Positions 45,938-55,449 of a stretch of DNA of 64,000 nucleotides are shown piece by piece. Location of the stretch: assembly GCF_002930615.1 (NCBI RefSeq), contig NZ_PSNX01000002.1:62001-126000 (forward strand). The letters are read 5' to 3'. The position numbers and the translations under genes are program-made. This DNA is from Caldimonas caldifontis (lineage in GTDB: Bacteria; Pseudomonadota; Gammaproteobacteria; Burkholderiales; Burkholderiaceae_C). Under the pieces are notes generated by a model that made no database searches, was not told the DNA's origin, and saw nothing but the letters and a program-made list of their open reading frames with translations. How positions within the stretch are numbered: the stretch's first letter is position 1; every line of letters begins with the position of its first letter.

Positions 45938-48930
45938 GGCATCGGCCCCAGTTCGCTGATGGATTGCGGACGCCGGGCTTCCCGTGCAGCGTCGGCCGGG
46001 TTGACGCCCTGGCCCAGTGCTTCCAGGGCCAGGATCTCCTCGTCCAGGGTTGCAAACTTCGTGGGCCCCACCCCAAAGTACGTGCGCCGGATGAATTCTT
46101 GCTGCGCACTGGGCGTGAGCACGATGGCCACGACCTCGCCCACCAGGGTCAGGCCCAGCAGGATCAGGCCCCAGCCGGTCAGGCCCAGGCCCAGGCCGGT
46201 GGCTGCGCGCAGGCCCAGGTGGGTGCTCACGCGGCGCACGGCCATGTTGGCCAGCCGCGCGCGCGCCGCCCCACGCCACAGCGCCCCTTGCGTGCCCAGC
46301 CGCCGGTTGATCACCCCAGCCACCGCGCCCCAGGCGAGGATGCCGCTGGAGGCGGTGAAGCCCAGTGCGGCCCCAGTAGATGAGAAGTAGGCTGCCGCGC
46401 TCGCCTCGTTTCCTGCTGAAATGCTTCGAGCAGCCTTGATTCCCTGCCCCACCGTCAACGAGAACCCAGACGCCGCCCCCGCCACACTGCCCACAGCCTG
46501 CAGCACGGCCACAGACACCGCTCGCTTGGCGGCTTGCTCGCCCAGACGGTGGGTGAGGCTGGCGCCCCAGGCCGCTTCGGCAACCTGAGCGCCGCCGGCG
46601 ACGGTCCCCAGAAGCGCATCCACTGTATTGACGAAGTCGAGTGCACTGCCGGAAGTTGACCACTTCTCAAAGTTGCTCACCACCCCCACCCCATTGATCC
46701 ACAGCCCCAACAAACCGATCTGGCCTTCCAGCGTGAGGGCGGCTCCGGGCAGGGCACGGGCGAGTTCGTCGGTCAGGGCCACGGCCTTGTGCTGCCAGTG
46801 GGCTTGGGCGTGCACCAGGCGCGCGAAGACCTCTTCGCTCACGCGCAGTGCTCCGGCCGGTGCGGCGGCGGCTGCCGCGCGGGCCGCCGCTGCGCCGGCC
46901 ACACTGCCCGCGCCACTGGCGGCCAGGTCGGCGGCCGCCACTCCGGCTGCGCGCGCCTCCACCGTGTCGGTGGCCAGCTGCAGGCGGATGCGCGCCTCGC
47001 GGCTGGGGCCGGCCATGCGCTTGAGTTGGGTGTTGCTCAGGGCATCGGCCCCGGCTGCGCGGCGCCGGGCCATGAGGTCCCGGGCTTCTTGCAGGCTGAG
47101 TTCGATCTCCACGAGCAGCGGCCGGCGCAGCGCACTCTGCTGGACGGCGCTGTGGCCCGCCAGCGCGATGGTGCGGCTCACCATCATCGCACCTGTGAGG
47201 CGCTGCTGCAGCCTGGACGATTGCCCCGCCAGCGCGGAGGCCGTCGGCATGGTGGCCGCCGCCAGGCCCAGCAGCGAGGTCCAGGACTGGGTGATCACAA
47301 GCGACGCCCCCACAAAGCCCGGTCGCGTGAGCCAGCTGTACCGGGCCATGAAGGGGTGCACCGGCATCCCCTCTTCCAACGCGGTGAACAGGCCCGCGCT
47401 CAGGTCGTGGAGCTTGTCGGCGCGCTGGTCCAGCAGATACTGAGCCACCCCCTCCTTGAGCGCCGCCTGGTTGCCCAGCAGGGCGTGCCAGACATAGGCG
47501 TCCGCGTCAGTGGGGCGCTTGTCGAGCTGGGCGCGATAGCGTTCGTTGAGGTCTTGGGCTTCGCTCAGGGGCGCGGGCGTCCAGGCGCTGGCCACTTCGC
47601 GCGCAAAGGCTTCGCCCGGGCTGTGGTCTTGCGCGGTGCCAACCCTGTTGGGGTCTTGGTCGTCGAAGTGCAGGTTGAGGTAGCGGGCCAGCTCAGGGCT
47701 GTGCAGGGCGGCCATCCAGTCGGTCTCCAGCCGGGCCTGCGGTTCCCCGTGGGCGGCTCGCATGGTCTGCTCGAACTGCTGCCTCCAGCGCCCGATGTGG
47801 GCTTCGTCCAGGTAGTTGCGGTAACGCTGCCAGTTGCGCTGGGCGGCTTCGAGGGCCCATCGCTCGGCCCGCTGGGCGTGGTCGGGAAACACCACCCGGC
47901 CCATGCCCGGGCCATGCTGCACAAGGTCTTCCCGGGCCGTGAAGGGCTCCCACCGCGTGCCTTCCGGCCATCCGCGGGGGTGGGGGCGCACGCGCATGAG
48001 GTCCTTGAAGGCCCCGCCGTTCATCACCGGGCTCACAGCCTCCCAGCTGTGGGCCTCTTGCTCGTCGATCACGGCCTGCCGCAAGCCCTCCAGCATGTGC
48101 AAGCTGGCCAGCGGGTGGCTGTGCTCGGGGCGCGCCAGGGCCTGCTTGGTCAGTTCGTGGCGCGCCAGACGCAGGGCGTTGAGTTCGGCCGCGTATCCCA
48201 GTGGGTCGGGCAGCACCACGGCGAGTTCGTGGCCTGCTGTCTTGGGGTGGGCGGCAGCCGCTTGCCGCAGGGTCTGGGCCATGTGCTCGATCTGTTCCGG
48301 CCGGGCCAGGCTGTTGAAGGGGTACAGGGGTTGCAGCCTGGCTTCGATGCGGGGCAGATGCCAGGCCGGCACGTTGCACTCCAACACCTGGCGCCGCAGG
48401 TTTTGCGCATCGGGCTTGAAGGCGGGGGCCGCGGTGGTGCCAAGCCGCACTTCCACCATGGCCTGGGGATTGGCCCGGTTGCGGGCCTTGAGCCCGTCAC
48501 TCCACAGGTTGGCGCTGAAGGCCAGCCAGATGGACTGGCCCATGAGTTCGTGCGCCTGCGCAATGGGCAGCAACCGAAAGCCCGAGGCGTTGTGTTCGGC
48601 GCGGGTGCATACGGTCTCGGCCGACGGCACGCCGAAGGCGGGATGGTCTTGGGCCAGAAGATGCGCCTGCTCGGTGACGCGCCAGGTTCGCCATTGGTTC
48701 GTCTTGGGGATGTAGAGATGAACGTAGCCGGCGCGTAGCAGCCGCAGCACGGGACGGGTTTGCGTGAGGCCTTGGGGGGTGAAAGGAGCGACCAGCTCAG
48801 GGTCGGGACGCGCATGGGCCGATCCGGGCGCTTGCAGATCGCTGTGCAGTGCAATGGGGCTGGGGCGCAGCAGCAACAGCGACAGCCCGCTCTTGTGGCA
48901 ATACCGGCATTCCTTCGCGCTGGCGTTCAT
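45934..48930 (-). CDS. VasX/BTH_I2691-type T6SS effector, predicted membrane-active
   Basis: A 998-residue predicted antibacterial toxin. The N-terminus has a CxxC (Cys8, Cys11: ECRYCHKSGLSLLLLRP) followed by LRAGYVHLYIPKTNQWRTW, the pattern of the VasX N-terminal domain (PF20249-type; BTH_I2691 family). The middle is mostly helical. An Ala-rich stretch spans about 652-692, and four hydrophobic segments (about 731-751, 805-830, 850-874, 912-938) sit in the last quarter, as in colicin-like pore formers. It lies between its adaptor (DUF4123) and a DUF6708 gene, overlapping both by 4 bases. The membrane-permeabilising activity is inferred from VasX, not shown here. Confidence 0.78.
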   Translation of the reverse strand: MNASAKECRYCHKSGLSLLLLRPSPIALHSDLQAPGSAHARPDPELVAPFTPQGLTQTRPVLRLLRAGYVHLYIPKTNQWRTWRVTEQAHLLAQDHPAFGVPSAETVCTRAEHNASGFRLLPIAQAHELMGQSIWLAFSANLWSDGLKARNRANPQAMVEVRLGTTAAPAFKPDAQNLRRQVLECNVPAWHLPRIEARLQPLYPFNSLARPEQIEHMAQTLRQAAAAHPKTAGHELAVVLPDPLGYAAELNALRLARHELTKQALARPEHSHPLASLHMLEGLRQAVIDEQEAHSWEAVSPVMNGGAFKDLMRVRPHPRGWPEGTRWEPFTAREDLVQHGPGMGRVVFPDHAQRAERWALEAAQRNWQRYRNYLDEAHIGRWRQQFEQTMRAAHGEPQARLETDWMAALHSPELARYLNLHFDDQDPNRVGTAQDHSPGEAFAREVASAWTPAPLSEAQDLNERYRAQLDKRPTDADAYVWHALLGNQAALKEGVAQYLLDQRADKLHDLSAGLFTALEEGMPVHPFMARYSWLTRPGFVGASLVITQSWTSLLGLAAATMPTASALAGQSSRLQQRLTGAMMVSRTIALAGHSAVQQSALRRPLLVEIELSLQEARDLMARRRAAGADALSNTQLKRMAGPSREARIRLQLATDTVEARAAGVAAADLAASGAGSVAGAAAARAAAAAAPAGALRVSEEVFARLVHAQAHWQHKAVALTDELARALPGAALTLEGQIGLLGLWINGVGVVSNFEKWSTSGSALDFVNTVDALLGTVAGGAQVAEAAWGASLTHRLGEQAAKRAVSVAVLQAVGSVAGAASGFSLTVGQGIKAARSISAGNEASAAAYFSSTGAALGFTASSGILAWGAVAGVINRRLGTQGALWRGAARARLANMAVRRVSTHLGLRAATGLGLGLTGWGLILLGLTLVGEVVAIVLTPSAQQEFIRRTYFGVGPTKFATLDEEILALEALGQGVNPADAAREARRPQSISELGPMP

Positions 48931-49820
48931 GGTGCTCTTCCTTCCTGGTCTGTCTTGTTCTTGAGGCCGGCGTGCGCCACAGCGGCGCGCCATTGCGCAT
49001 CGCTGACCGGCGCCGATTGTGCCGCCACGGTGACATCGGCCGTCATCACCCGGCGTGCCTGGTGCTGGGCGATGTGCGCGTGAATGGCGGGGCCTTGCGC
49101 CATCACGGCCCATTGCGCTTTGCTGAAGCGGGCCAGCGGCTGCGGGTCTGCAGGCTCCTGTGCGTCAGCGTGGGCTGCTGCGCATAGGCCCTGCCAGGCC
49201 GCATGGGCATCCAGCCAGTGCCAGTGCTGGATGGGCGTGAGTCGCTCGGCCACATGACCTGCCCCGAGAACATGGACCATCAGGCTCCATACCCGGCGGT
49301 CAGCCACACGCAGGTAGCGTGCCGTGGTGGCCGCTTCGGTGCTCAGGGTCAGCCAAGCCGACAGCATTCTCGTCAGTTCTGGGGTTGGGGCCGCACTTTG
49401 CAGCCAACCGCCCACGCGGTGGGGTACGCCCTCATGGCGTGTATCGGTCCAGCTTGCAACGGCTTCTTGCACAGCCCAGCCGACTGTGATGTCCAGCCAG
49501 GGATCCTCCGCTGCGTCGAGTTCCACCAGGTACGGTGCGAGCGCGGAGTCAAGTACGACACCCGGCGGCAGCGCGAGCGCATGGCTCGCGCGCCCCCAGA
49601 CTTGACTGCGATGGTCGTTCAAGTCCGCGAGACTCAGACCTTGCGGCAGGGGCTGTGTCATCACGGGATCACCCAGCACAGGATCGATCAACACATAGAC
49701 CGCAGCGAGCGACAAGCTCCATTGCCCCCGAAGTTCGGCTGCCCTTCTCGCGGTCAAGGCTTGCGCCGTGGTCCGCGGATCAAAACGGCTGGCCAGCACC
49801 GGCGCGTCCGACAGGTTCAC
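48927..49820 (-). CDS. DUF4123 T6SS effector adaptor/chaperone
   Basis: DUF4123 proteins (also called TEC or Tap) bind an effector and load it on VgrG. The 297-residue product has the early WSLSLAAVYVLIDPVLGDP segment and Trp-rich middle (VGGWLQSAAPTPELTRML, then RYLRVADRRVWSLM) typical of the family. No membrane segment is present. The GTG at 49820 overlaps the vgrG stop (GTGA) and has GGGGAAA upstream. The longer ATG start at 49868 would run well into vgrG. The stop overlaps the effector ATG (ATGA). By position it should be specific to that effector. Confidence 0.85.
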   Translation of the reverse strand: MNLSDAPVLASRFDPRTTAQALTARRAAELRGQWSLSLAAVYVLIDPVLGDPVMTQPLPQGLSLADLNDHRSQVWGRASHALALPPGVVLDSALAPYLVELDAAEDPWLDITVGWAVQEAVASWTDTRHEGVPHRVGGWLQSAAPTPELTRMLSAWLTLSTEAATTARYLRVADRRVWSLMVHVLGAGHVAERLTPIQHWHWLDAHAAWQGLCAAAHADAQEPADPQPLARFSKAQWAVMAQGPAIHAHIAQHQARRVMTADVTVAAQSAPVSDAQWRAAVAHAGLKNKTDQEGRAP

Positions 49821-52678
49821 AGCGCACTTTCCCCTTGCACTGCCGCGTCCCGAATCTTGCTGGGGCATGGTGCCAGCGTCCCTACCTGGGGCATCTGCAA
49901 AGACGCACTCGCGCTGCCCGCCCCTTCCAGGCTGCGCACCGTTGCTTTGAACTGCGCCCGCCCCGGGGTGGTCAGGGTGATGTTGGAGCCCTCGATCTTC
50001 AGGCCCGAGCCGGCGGCGGTCATGAGCAGGTGTCTGGGCGCCTGGATGTGGATGCCGGCGTGGGTGCTGGTGACGTCCACCCGGCCCTGGGCGGCGATGC
50101 GCGTGGCGCCGCTGGCGCTGCGGCTCGTCACGCTGCCGCTGGCCGCGTGCAGCCGGATGCCTGTGTCCTGGATGGGCCGCCGAGGGTTGCTGGCGCGTCC
50201 GTAGGTGTACCCCACGATGCCTTGGGCGGCCATCACGCTGTGGTGGCGCTGGGCCATGTGCTCAAGGTCTTGCCCGGCCACCAGGCTCAAGCTGGCCCCC
50301 GCACTCACCAGGTGGTGGGCCGGGGTGGTGAAGGCCAGCCCGCCCGGCGCACAGGCCAGCAGCTCGGGGCGGCCCCAGGCGCTCACACGGCCCTGTCCGC
50401 CGCCGATGGCGCTGGGCGGGCGGTCCTCGCCGTCGCTGAGGGCCGGCGCGCCGGCCCCCACGGTGTCGGTGGCGGCCAGGCTTTGCTGGGCCGCTTGCCA
50501 GCCCGTGTGGTTGGCAAGCCGTTCGCTTGGCGCCTGGGCTTCGGTGTGGGCCTGGTGGTCGCGGGCGCTTTGTGCGAGGCTGTGCTGGAGTTGCTGGCCG
50601 CGGCCGAGCTGGGCCTGGGCTTCGCGGGTGTCGAGCTGGTGGCTGGCCTGGGTGGAGCCACCAGGGCGGGCGTGGGCGCTGAGCATGAGGCCGGCGCCTG
50701 CGCGCACGGCGCCGCTGGCCTGGGTGCGCAGCTCGGCACCATGGCCGCGCGGCTGCAGGCGCTGGTTGTCGCTCTGGTGCAGCAGGTGACCCAGCTGGAG
50801 CTGGCTGTGGGCGGTGGTGCTGCTCAGTTCGATGCGGCCCTGGCCCGGGGTGTCGTCGAAGACGAGCTGGTTGCACCCGCCCGTGCCATCCTGGCTGGCG
50901 GTGAGTTCCTGGCTCTTGTAGCCCGACAGCACGGCGGGGTGCTGGTGGCCTTCCATCGGCGCGGCGTCGGCCTGGGGCTGGGCGGGCGCCGCACTGCCGG
51001 GGAACCAGGCAGGCGCGTTGCCGGTGGAGCGTGCGGCGCCGCCATTCACGTCGTTGCCTTGGCCATCTTCGCGGGCCCGGCCGTTGTAGACCGCACCGAT
51101 GACCACGGGGCGATCGATGTCGCCATCCAGGAACTGCACCACGACTTCCTGGCCCAGGCGCGGCAGGCTGTGGGTGCCCCAGTTGTCACCCGCCCAGGAT
51201 TCGGCCACGCGCACCCAGGTGCCGCTGGCATCGCTGGCCGGGGCGTCGTTGCGGTCGTCGTCGCTGCCGAGCCGGTGGCTGGACTGTTCGCCGCGTTGCC
51301 AGTGAAACTGGATCTTGAGGCGGTGGTCGCGGTCGGTGTGAACGGGGCCCTCCAAGCCCACGACCAGTGCGGTCTGGGCGCCCACCACCGTGGGGCGGGG
51401 ATGCACCGGGGCTTGGCCTTCGAGGCCGTCGAGCACGCTGGCACGCACGGCATGGCTCAGGGGCAAGGCAAGGAGCTCCTGGCGATAGATGGGGCGGTCG
51501 TCTTGATCGCGGGCATCGCTGGCGGTGGGGAGGTCGATGTGGGCCCGAGGGTCGGCCCCCAGGTTGTTGCGGACGTGGTGTACGACGCGCAGCACGGCAT
51601 AGCGGGCGTCGATGCCGCCCGGATGCCGCGGGTGGCCGCTGAGAGTGAAGTGGCAGCCGGCATGCAGGTGGCGCGCGCTGCCGCGCCCTTGCGCGAGGTG
51701 GCTGCGTGCAGCGAGGGCGTCCATCCAGCGCTGGGCCAGGCGTTGGCCCTGGGTGCTGTCCTCGTAGGCATACAGGCCGGGCACATCGGACCAGCCCGTG
51801 GCGTCGGCGGCGCATGTGCCGTTCTGGCTGAGCTGGGGTGCAGCATCCACCTGCACGGGGCGCATGCCCACGCTGCGGTAGTCCCAGCTGGCCAGGCTCA
51901 CCTGGGCGGCGTGACTGCGCCGTTGTTCGATCCAGTGGTGCACGCTGTCTTCGGTTGTGCTCGCCACGGCTTGGGTGTAGCGCACGCACTCGGGCCGGGC
52001 AGGCGCCAGGGCGCCGTTGTGGTCGGCGATCACGAGGGTGTGGCGGCCCAGGGTCTGGCCTTGGCCGGCTTCGTGTTCGAGCCACCAGAACAGGCCTTCT
52101 TCTCGCAGCAGGCGGGACACGAAGGCGAGGTCGCTCTCTTGGTACTGGATGCACAGGGACCGTTGCGGGTAGGCCTGGGTGTCGGCCAGTGCCCAGCGCC
52201 AGGCGGGCATCAGCGCGGCCTGGTTCTGGTAGCGGGCAAAGACTTGATCCACGATGGCCGGCACGCTCAGGCCCTGGAAGCAGCGGCTGTCCACCCGGTG
52301 GGCCAGCAGGCTCACCCAGGGTTCGATGACGAGCGCATGACGCGCCCACCCGGCGTCAGAGCCCAACAAACTGGCGCGGGTGATGTGGCCGTGGAAGGGT
52401 CGCAGCTCGGTGCGGCTGGCGGCCGTGAGCAGGTCCAGACGTGCAGGTTGGCCGATGAGTTCGTTCAGATCCAGGTGGGCGCTCACGCTCAAGGCCGTAA
52501 GTTCGATGCGCAAGCCGCACACGCCCTCGCAGGGGCCGATGCTCTCGGTGACAGTGGCCTCCTCGGCCAGCAACACCTCCGGGCCCAGCGGGGTGTGCAG
52601 ACGCAGCAGCCGGTCGTGCTGGCTGAAACCCGCCAGCGCGGCACGCACGACCTGGGCCAGGTCGGACAGATGGGTCAT
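49817..52678 (-). CDS. vgrG: VgrG spike protein
   Basis: Trimeric puncturing tip of the T6SS tube. The 953-residue protein has gp27-like domains (about 1-400, including LREEGLFWWLEHE) and a gp5 OB-fold (about 435-535, with WVRVAESWAGDNWG and RPVVIGAVYNG). A long repetitive beta-rich region follows, and then a DUF2345 domain ending in LKIEGSNITLTTPGRAQF. There is only a short tail after that, so no extra toxic domain is fused. No PAAR gene is next to it. It lies 29 bases after clpV and is the first gene of the delivery module. Confidence 0.94.
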   Translation of the reverse strand: MTHLSDLAQVVRAALAGFSQHDRLLRLHTPLGPEVLLAEEATVTESIGPCEGVCGLRIELTALSVSAHLDLNELIGQPARLDLLTAASRTELRPFHGHITRASLLGSDAGWARHALVIEPWVSLLAHRVDSRCFQGLSVPAIVDQVFARYQNQAALMPAWRWALADTQAYPQRSLCIQYQESDLAFVSRLLREEGLFWWLEHEAGQGQTLGRHTLVIADHNGALAPARPECVRYTQAVASTTEDSVHHWIEQRRSHAAQVSLASWDYRSVGMRPVQVDAAPQLSQNGTCAADATGWSDVPGLYAYEDSTQGQRLAQRWMDALAARSHLAQGRGSARHLHAGCHFTLSGHPRHPGGIDARYAVLRVVHHVRNNLGADPRAHIDLPTASDARDQDDRPIYRQELLALPLSHAVRASVLDGLEGQAPVHPRPTVVGAQTALVVGLEGPVHTDRDHRLKIQFHWQRGEQSSHRLGSDDDRNDAPASDASGTWVRVAESWAGDNWGTHSLPRLGQEVVVQFLDGDIDRPVVIGAVYNGRAREDGQGNDVNGGAARSTGNAPAWFPGSAAPAQPQADAAPMEGHQHPAVLSGYKSQELTASQDGTGGCNQLVFDDTPGQGRIELSSTTAHSQLQLGHLLHQSDNQRLQPRGHGAELRTQASGAVRAGAGLMLSAHARPGGSTQASHQLDTREAQAQLGRGQQLQHSLAQSARDHQAHTEAQAPSERLANHTGWQAAQQSLAATDTVGAGAPALSDGEDRPPSAIGGGQGRVSAWGRPELLACAPGGLAFTTPAHHLVSAGASLSLVAGQDLEHMAQRHHSVMAAQGIVGYTYGRASNPRRPIQDTGIRLHAASGSVTSRSASGATRIAAQGRVDVTSTHAGIHIQAPRHLLMTAAGSGLKIEGSNITLTTPGRAQFKATVRSLEGAGSASASLQMPQVGTLAPCPSKIRDAAVQGESAL

Positions 52679-52707
52679 CGCTTCACTCCCTCAGGACTTC
52701 ATGGCGC

Positions 52708-55425
52708 TCAGCTCACGCGGTACTTGAACTGACCATCCTTGCCCACACCGACTTTCACGCGGCCGATGGGCTGGCCTTCAGCCATGCGCGCGAGCACCGT
52801 CCGGGCCAGATCGGGCAAGAGGCTGCTGCCGAGCAGGTGATCGACCTTGCGGGCGCCCGTGTCAACCTCGGTGCAACGCGCCAGCACCGCTTCGACCAGC
52901 GCGTCGTCGTATTCGAAGCTGGCGTTGTGGTTCGTCTGGAAGCGCTCGCCGACGCGGTCGAGCTTGAGTCGGATGACGCGCTCGAGGACGTCGTCTGACA
53001 GCGGCCGATAAGGCACCACCTTGAGCCGCCCCAGGAAGGCGGGCTTGAAGGCCTTGTAAAGCTGCGGCCGAAGCAGTTCCTCCAAGGCCTCGGGGCTGGG
53101 CAGATCGTCGCCTGTCTTGTTCAGGCAGGCCTGCATCAGCGTGGACGATCCCACGTTGGAGGTGAGGATGATCAGGGTGTTGCGGAAGTCGATCTCACGG
53201 CCTTCGGCATCTTCCATCACGCCTTTGTCGAACACCTGGTAGAAAAGCTCCAGCACATCGGGGTGAGCCTTCTCGACCTCATCGAGCAGCACCACGCTGT
53301 AGGGCTTGCGGCGCACGGCCTCGGTGAGCACGCCACCTTCGCCGTAGCCCACATAGCCGGGCGGAGAGCCCTTCAGGCCCGAGACGCTGTGCGCTTCCTG
53401 GTATTCGCTCATGTTGATGGTGACCAGGCTGCGTTCCCCGCCGTAGAGGGCTTCGGCCAGAGCCAGGGCGGTTTCCGTCTTGCCCACACCGCTGGGGCCC
53501 ACGAAGAGGAACACGCCCTGAGGTTTGTTCGGGTCCTCCAGCTGCGCACGCGCGGTGCGCACGCATTGGGCCACCGCGGCCAGGGCATGCGGCTGCCCGA
53601 TGACACGGGACTCCAGGGTCTCCTGCAACTGCAGCACGGCCTGGATATCGTCCTTGACCATCTTGCCCAAAGGGACACCCGTCCAGGCCGCCACCACCTG
53701 GGCCACGGCCTGGGCGTCCACCTGCACCGGGACAAGCGGCGATTCGCCTTGGATCGCAGCGAGTTCGGCCAGTTTGGCCTGCAGCGCCGCCTGCCAGGGG
53801 CTCAGGCGCAGGGCTTGCTCCCCTTTCTTGCGCGCCTTCGACGGGGAGGCCGCCGAAGCGCCTTCGGACACCGGCGCTTCATCGCCGTCGCCGCCTTGCT
53901 CCAGGCGTTCACGCAGGCTCTCGATCTCCGCCGCCAAGTCCTGCTCCCGCGCCCAACGGACCAGATCAGCCTCCAGCGTGGACTGAACAGAACGTACCTC
54001 GGTGTCGAGCTCGGCCAGACGTGTGCGGTGGTCGCTGCCGCTGGCCGCCTCCTTGGTCAGGGCCTGACGCTCCGCCTCCAAAGCGCTCAGGCGGCGACGG
54101 CCCTCTTCGATGACAGCCGGAGTGGCGCGGCGCCCCAAGGCGACGCGCGCGCACGCCGTGTCGAGCACGCCCACGGCCTTGTCGGGCAACTGGCGGCCAT
54201 TGATGTATCGGTGAGACAGTCGGACGGCTTCGACGATCGCCTCATCGCAGATGCGCACCTTGAAGTGCCGCTCCATCAGCGGCACCATGGCCCGCAGCAT
54301 GTCGGCCGCCACAGGCTCGGAGGGTTCCTCGACTTTCACCACCTGGAAGCGGCGAGCCAAGGCCGCGTCTTTCTCAAAGTACTTCTTGTACTCACCCCAG
54401 GTGGTTGCTGCCACGGTACGGAGTTCTCCGCGGGCCAGCGCAGGCTTGAGCAGGTTCGCCGCATCATTCTGACCGGCCTGGCCGCCCGCGCCGATCATGG
54501 TGTGGGCTTCGTCGATGAAGAGCACGATGGGGTGCAGGCTGCGCTTGACCTCGTCGATGACCTGCTGAAGTCGATTCTCGAACTCACCTTTCACCGATGC
54601 CCCGGCCTGGAGCAGGCCCAGATCAAGGACGTGCACAGCCACGCCTCGCAGCGGCTCGGGCACATCGTCTGCGGCAATGCGCAGCGCCAGCCCCTCCACC
54701 ACGGCGGTCTTCCCGACGCCTGCTTCACCGGTGAGGATGGGGTTGTTCTGGCGACGACGCAAGAGAATATCGATGACCTGGCGGATCTCCGCCTCACGCC
54801 CCACCACGGGGTCGATCGCGCCATCACGTGCTCGCTGCGTGAGGTTGGTTGTGTAGCGATCCAGTGCGGGTGTGGAGGCAGAAGAATCCCCCGGAGCGAT
54901 CTGAAGCGGCGGCACCGAGGCACCGGCCGTGAGATCCAGCCCTGTGGAGGCCTCAGCGGAACCATCGGTCAGGCTATCGAGCCGATGCTTGAGCTCGTGC
55001 GCCGGGAACTCGAGCAACGCCGCTGAGGCACGGGCCGCCATCTGGCTCAAGCCTGGGTCGGTGATCAGCGCCAACAGCAGGTGCGCACTGCGAATGCGGG
55101 CTGCGTGGTTGTCCAAAGAGGCGATGAGCCACGCATGCTCCAGCCAGAGCGGCAGGCGCTGAGAAAACACCGGGGTGCGGGTGTTGCCGCTGGGAAGCCG
55201 GGCCAGTGCCGACTGCAGATCACGGCGCAGTCTGGAGGGAGACACCTCACAACGGTCGCACAGAAGGACCAGGTCACTGCGCGGTTCATCGAGCAAGGCC
55301 AGGAGGACATGCTCGATGTCCACCTCGTGGTGTCCATGGCTCATGCACAGGCTGGCAGCCCGCTCGGCCGCCTGGCGCGTGACGTCATTGAGCTTGGTGA
55401 TCAGTGTCTTGAGGGAAGCTGACAT
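52708..55425 (-). CDS. clpV: T6SS AAA+ ATPase ClpV (TssH)
   Basis: Hexameric ATPase that disassembles contracted TssB/TssC sheaths so that the machine can fire again. The 905-residue protein has an N-terminal Clp repeat domain, two AAA modules with Walker A motifs at 233-240 (GEAGVGKT) and 643-650 (GPSGVGKT), a Walker B FIDEAH at 303-308, and a coiled middle region (about 440-515). It is distinguished from ClpB by its place between tssG and vgrG and by the degenerate middle domain. Confidence 0.95.
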   Translation of the reverse strand: MSASLKTLITKLNDVTRQAAERAASLCMSHGHHEVDIEHVLLALLDEPRSDLVLLCDRCEVSPSRLRRDLQSALARLPSGNTRTPVFSQRLPLWLEHAWLIASLDNHAARIRSAHLLLALITDPGLSQMAARASAALLEFPAHELKHRLDSLTDGSAEASTGLDLTAGASVPPLQIAPGDSSASTPALDRYTTNLTQRARDGAIDPVVGREAEIRQVIDILLRRRQNNPILTGEAGVGKTAVVEGLALRIAADDVPEPLRGVAVHVLDLGLLQAGASVKGEFENRLQQVIDEVKRSLHPIVLFIDEAHTMIGAGGQAGQNDAANLLKPALARGELRTVAATTWGEYKKYFEKDAALARRFQVVKVEEPSEPVAADMLRAMVPLMERHFKVRICDEAIVEAVRLSHRYINGRQLPDKAVGVLDTACARVALGRRATPAVIEEGRRRLSALEAERQALTKEAASGSDHRTRLAELDTEVRSVQSTLEADLVRWAREQDLAAEIESLRERLEQGGDGDEAPVSEGASAASPSKARKKGEQALRLSPWQAALQAKLAELAAIQGESPLVPVQVDAQAVAQVVAAWTGVPLGKMVKDDIQAVLQLQETLESRVIGQPHALAAVAQCVRTARAQLEDPNKPQGVFLFVGPSGVGKTETALALAEALYGGERSLVTINMSEYQEAHSVSGLKGSPPGYVGYGEGGVLTEAVRRKPYSVVLLDEVEKAHPDVLELFYQVFDKGVMEDAEGREIDFRNTLIILTSNVGSSTLMQACLNKTGDDLPSPEALEELLRPQLYKAFKPAFLGRLKVVPYRPLSDDVLERVIRLKLDRVGERFQTNHNASFEYDDALVEAVLARCTEVDTGARKVDHLLGSSLLPDLARTVLARMAEGQPIGRVKVGVGKDGQFKYRVS

Positions 55426-55449
55426 GATGGTCGAAGAAAAATGGACGGA

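Noticed and set aside
49535-52732. A 1065-codon open frame on the plus strand opposite vgrG
   Set aside because: Antisense shadow of vgrG; its Gly/Ala/Val-rich translation reflects the codon bias of the real gene.
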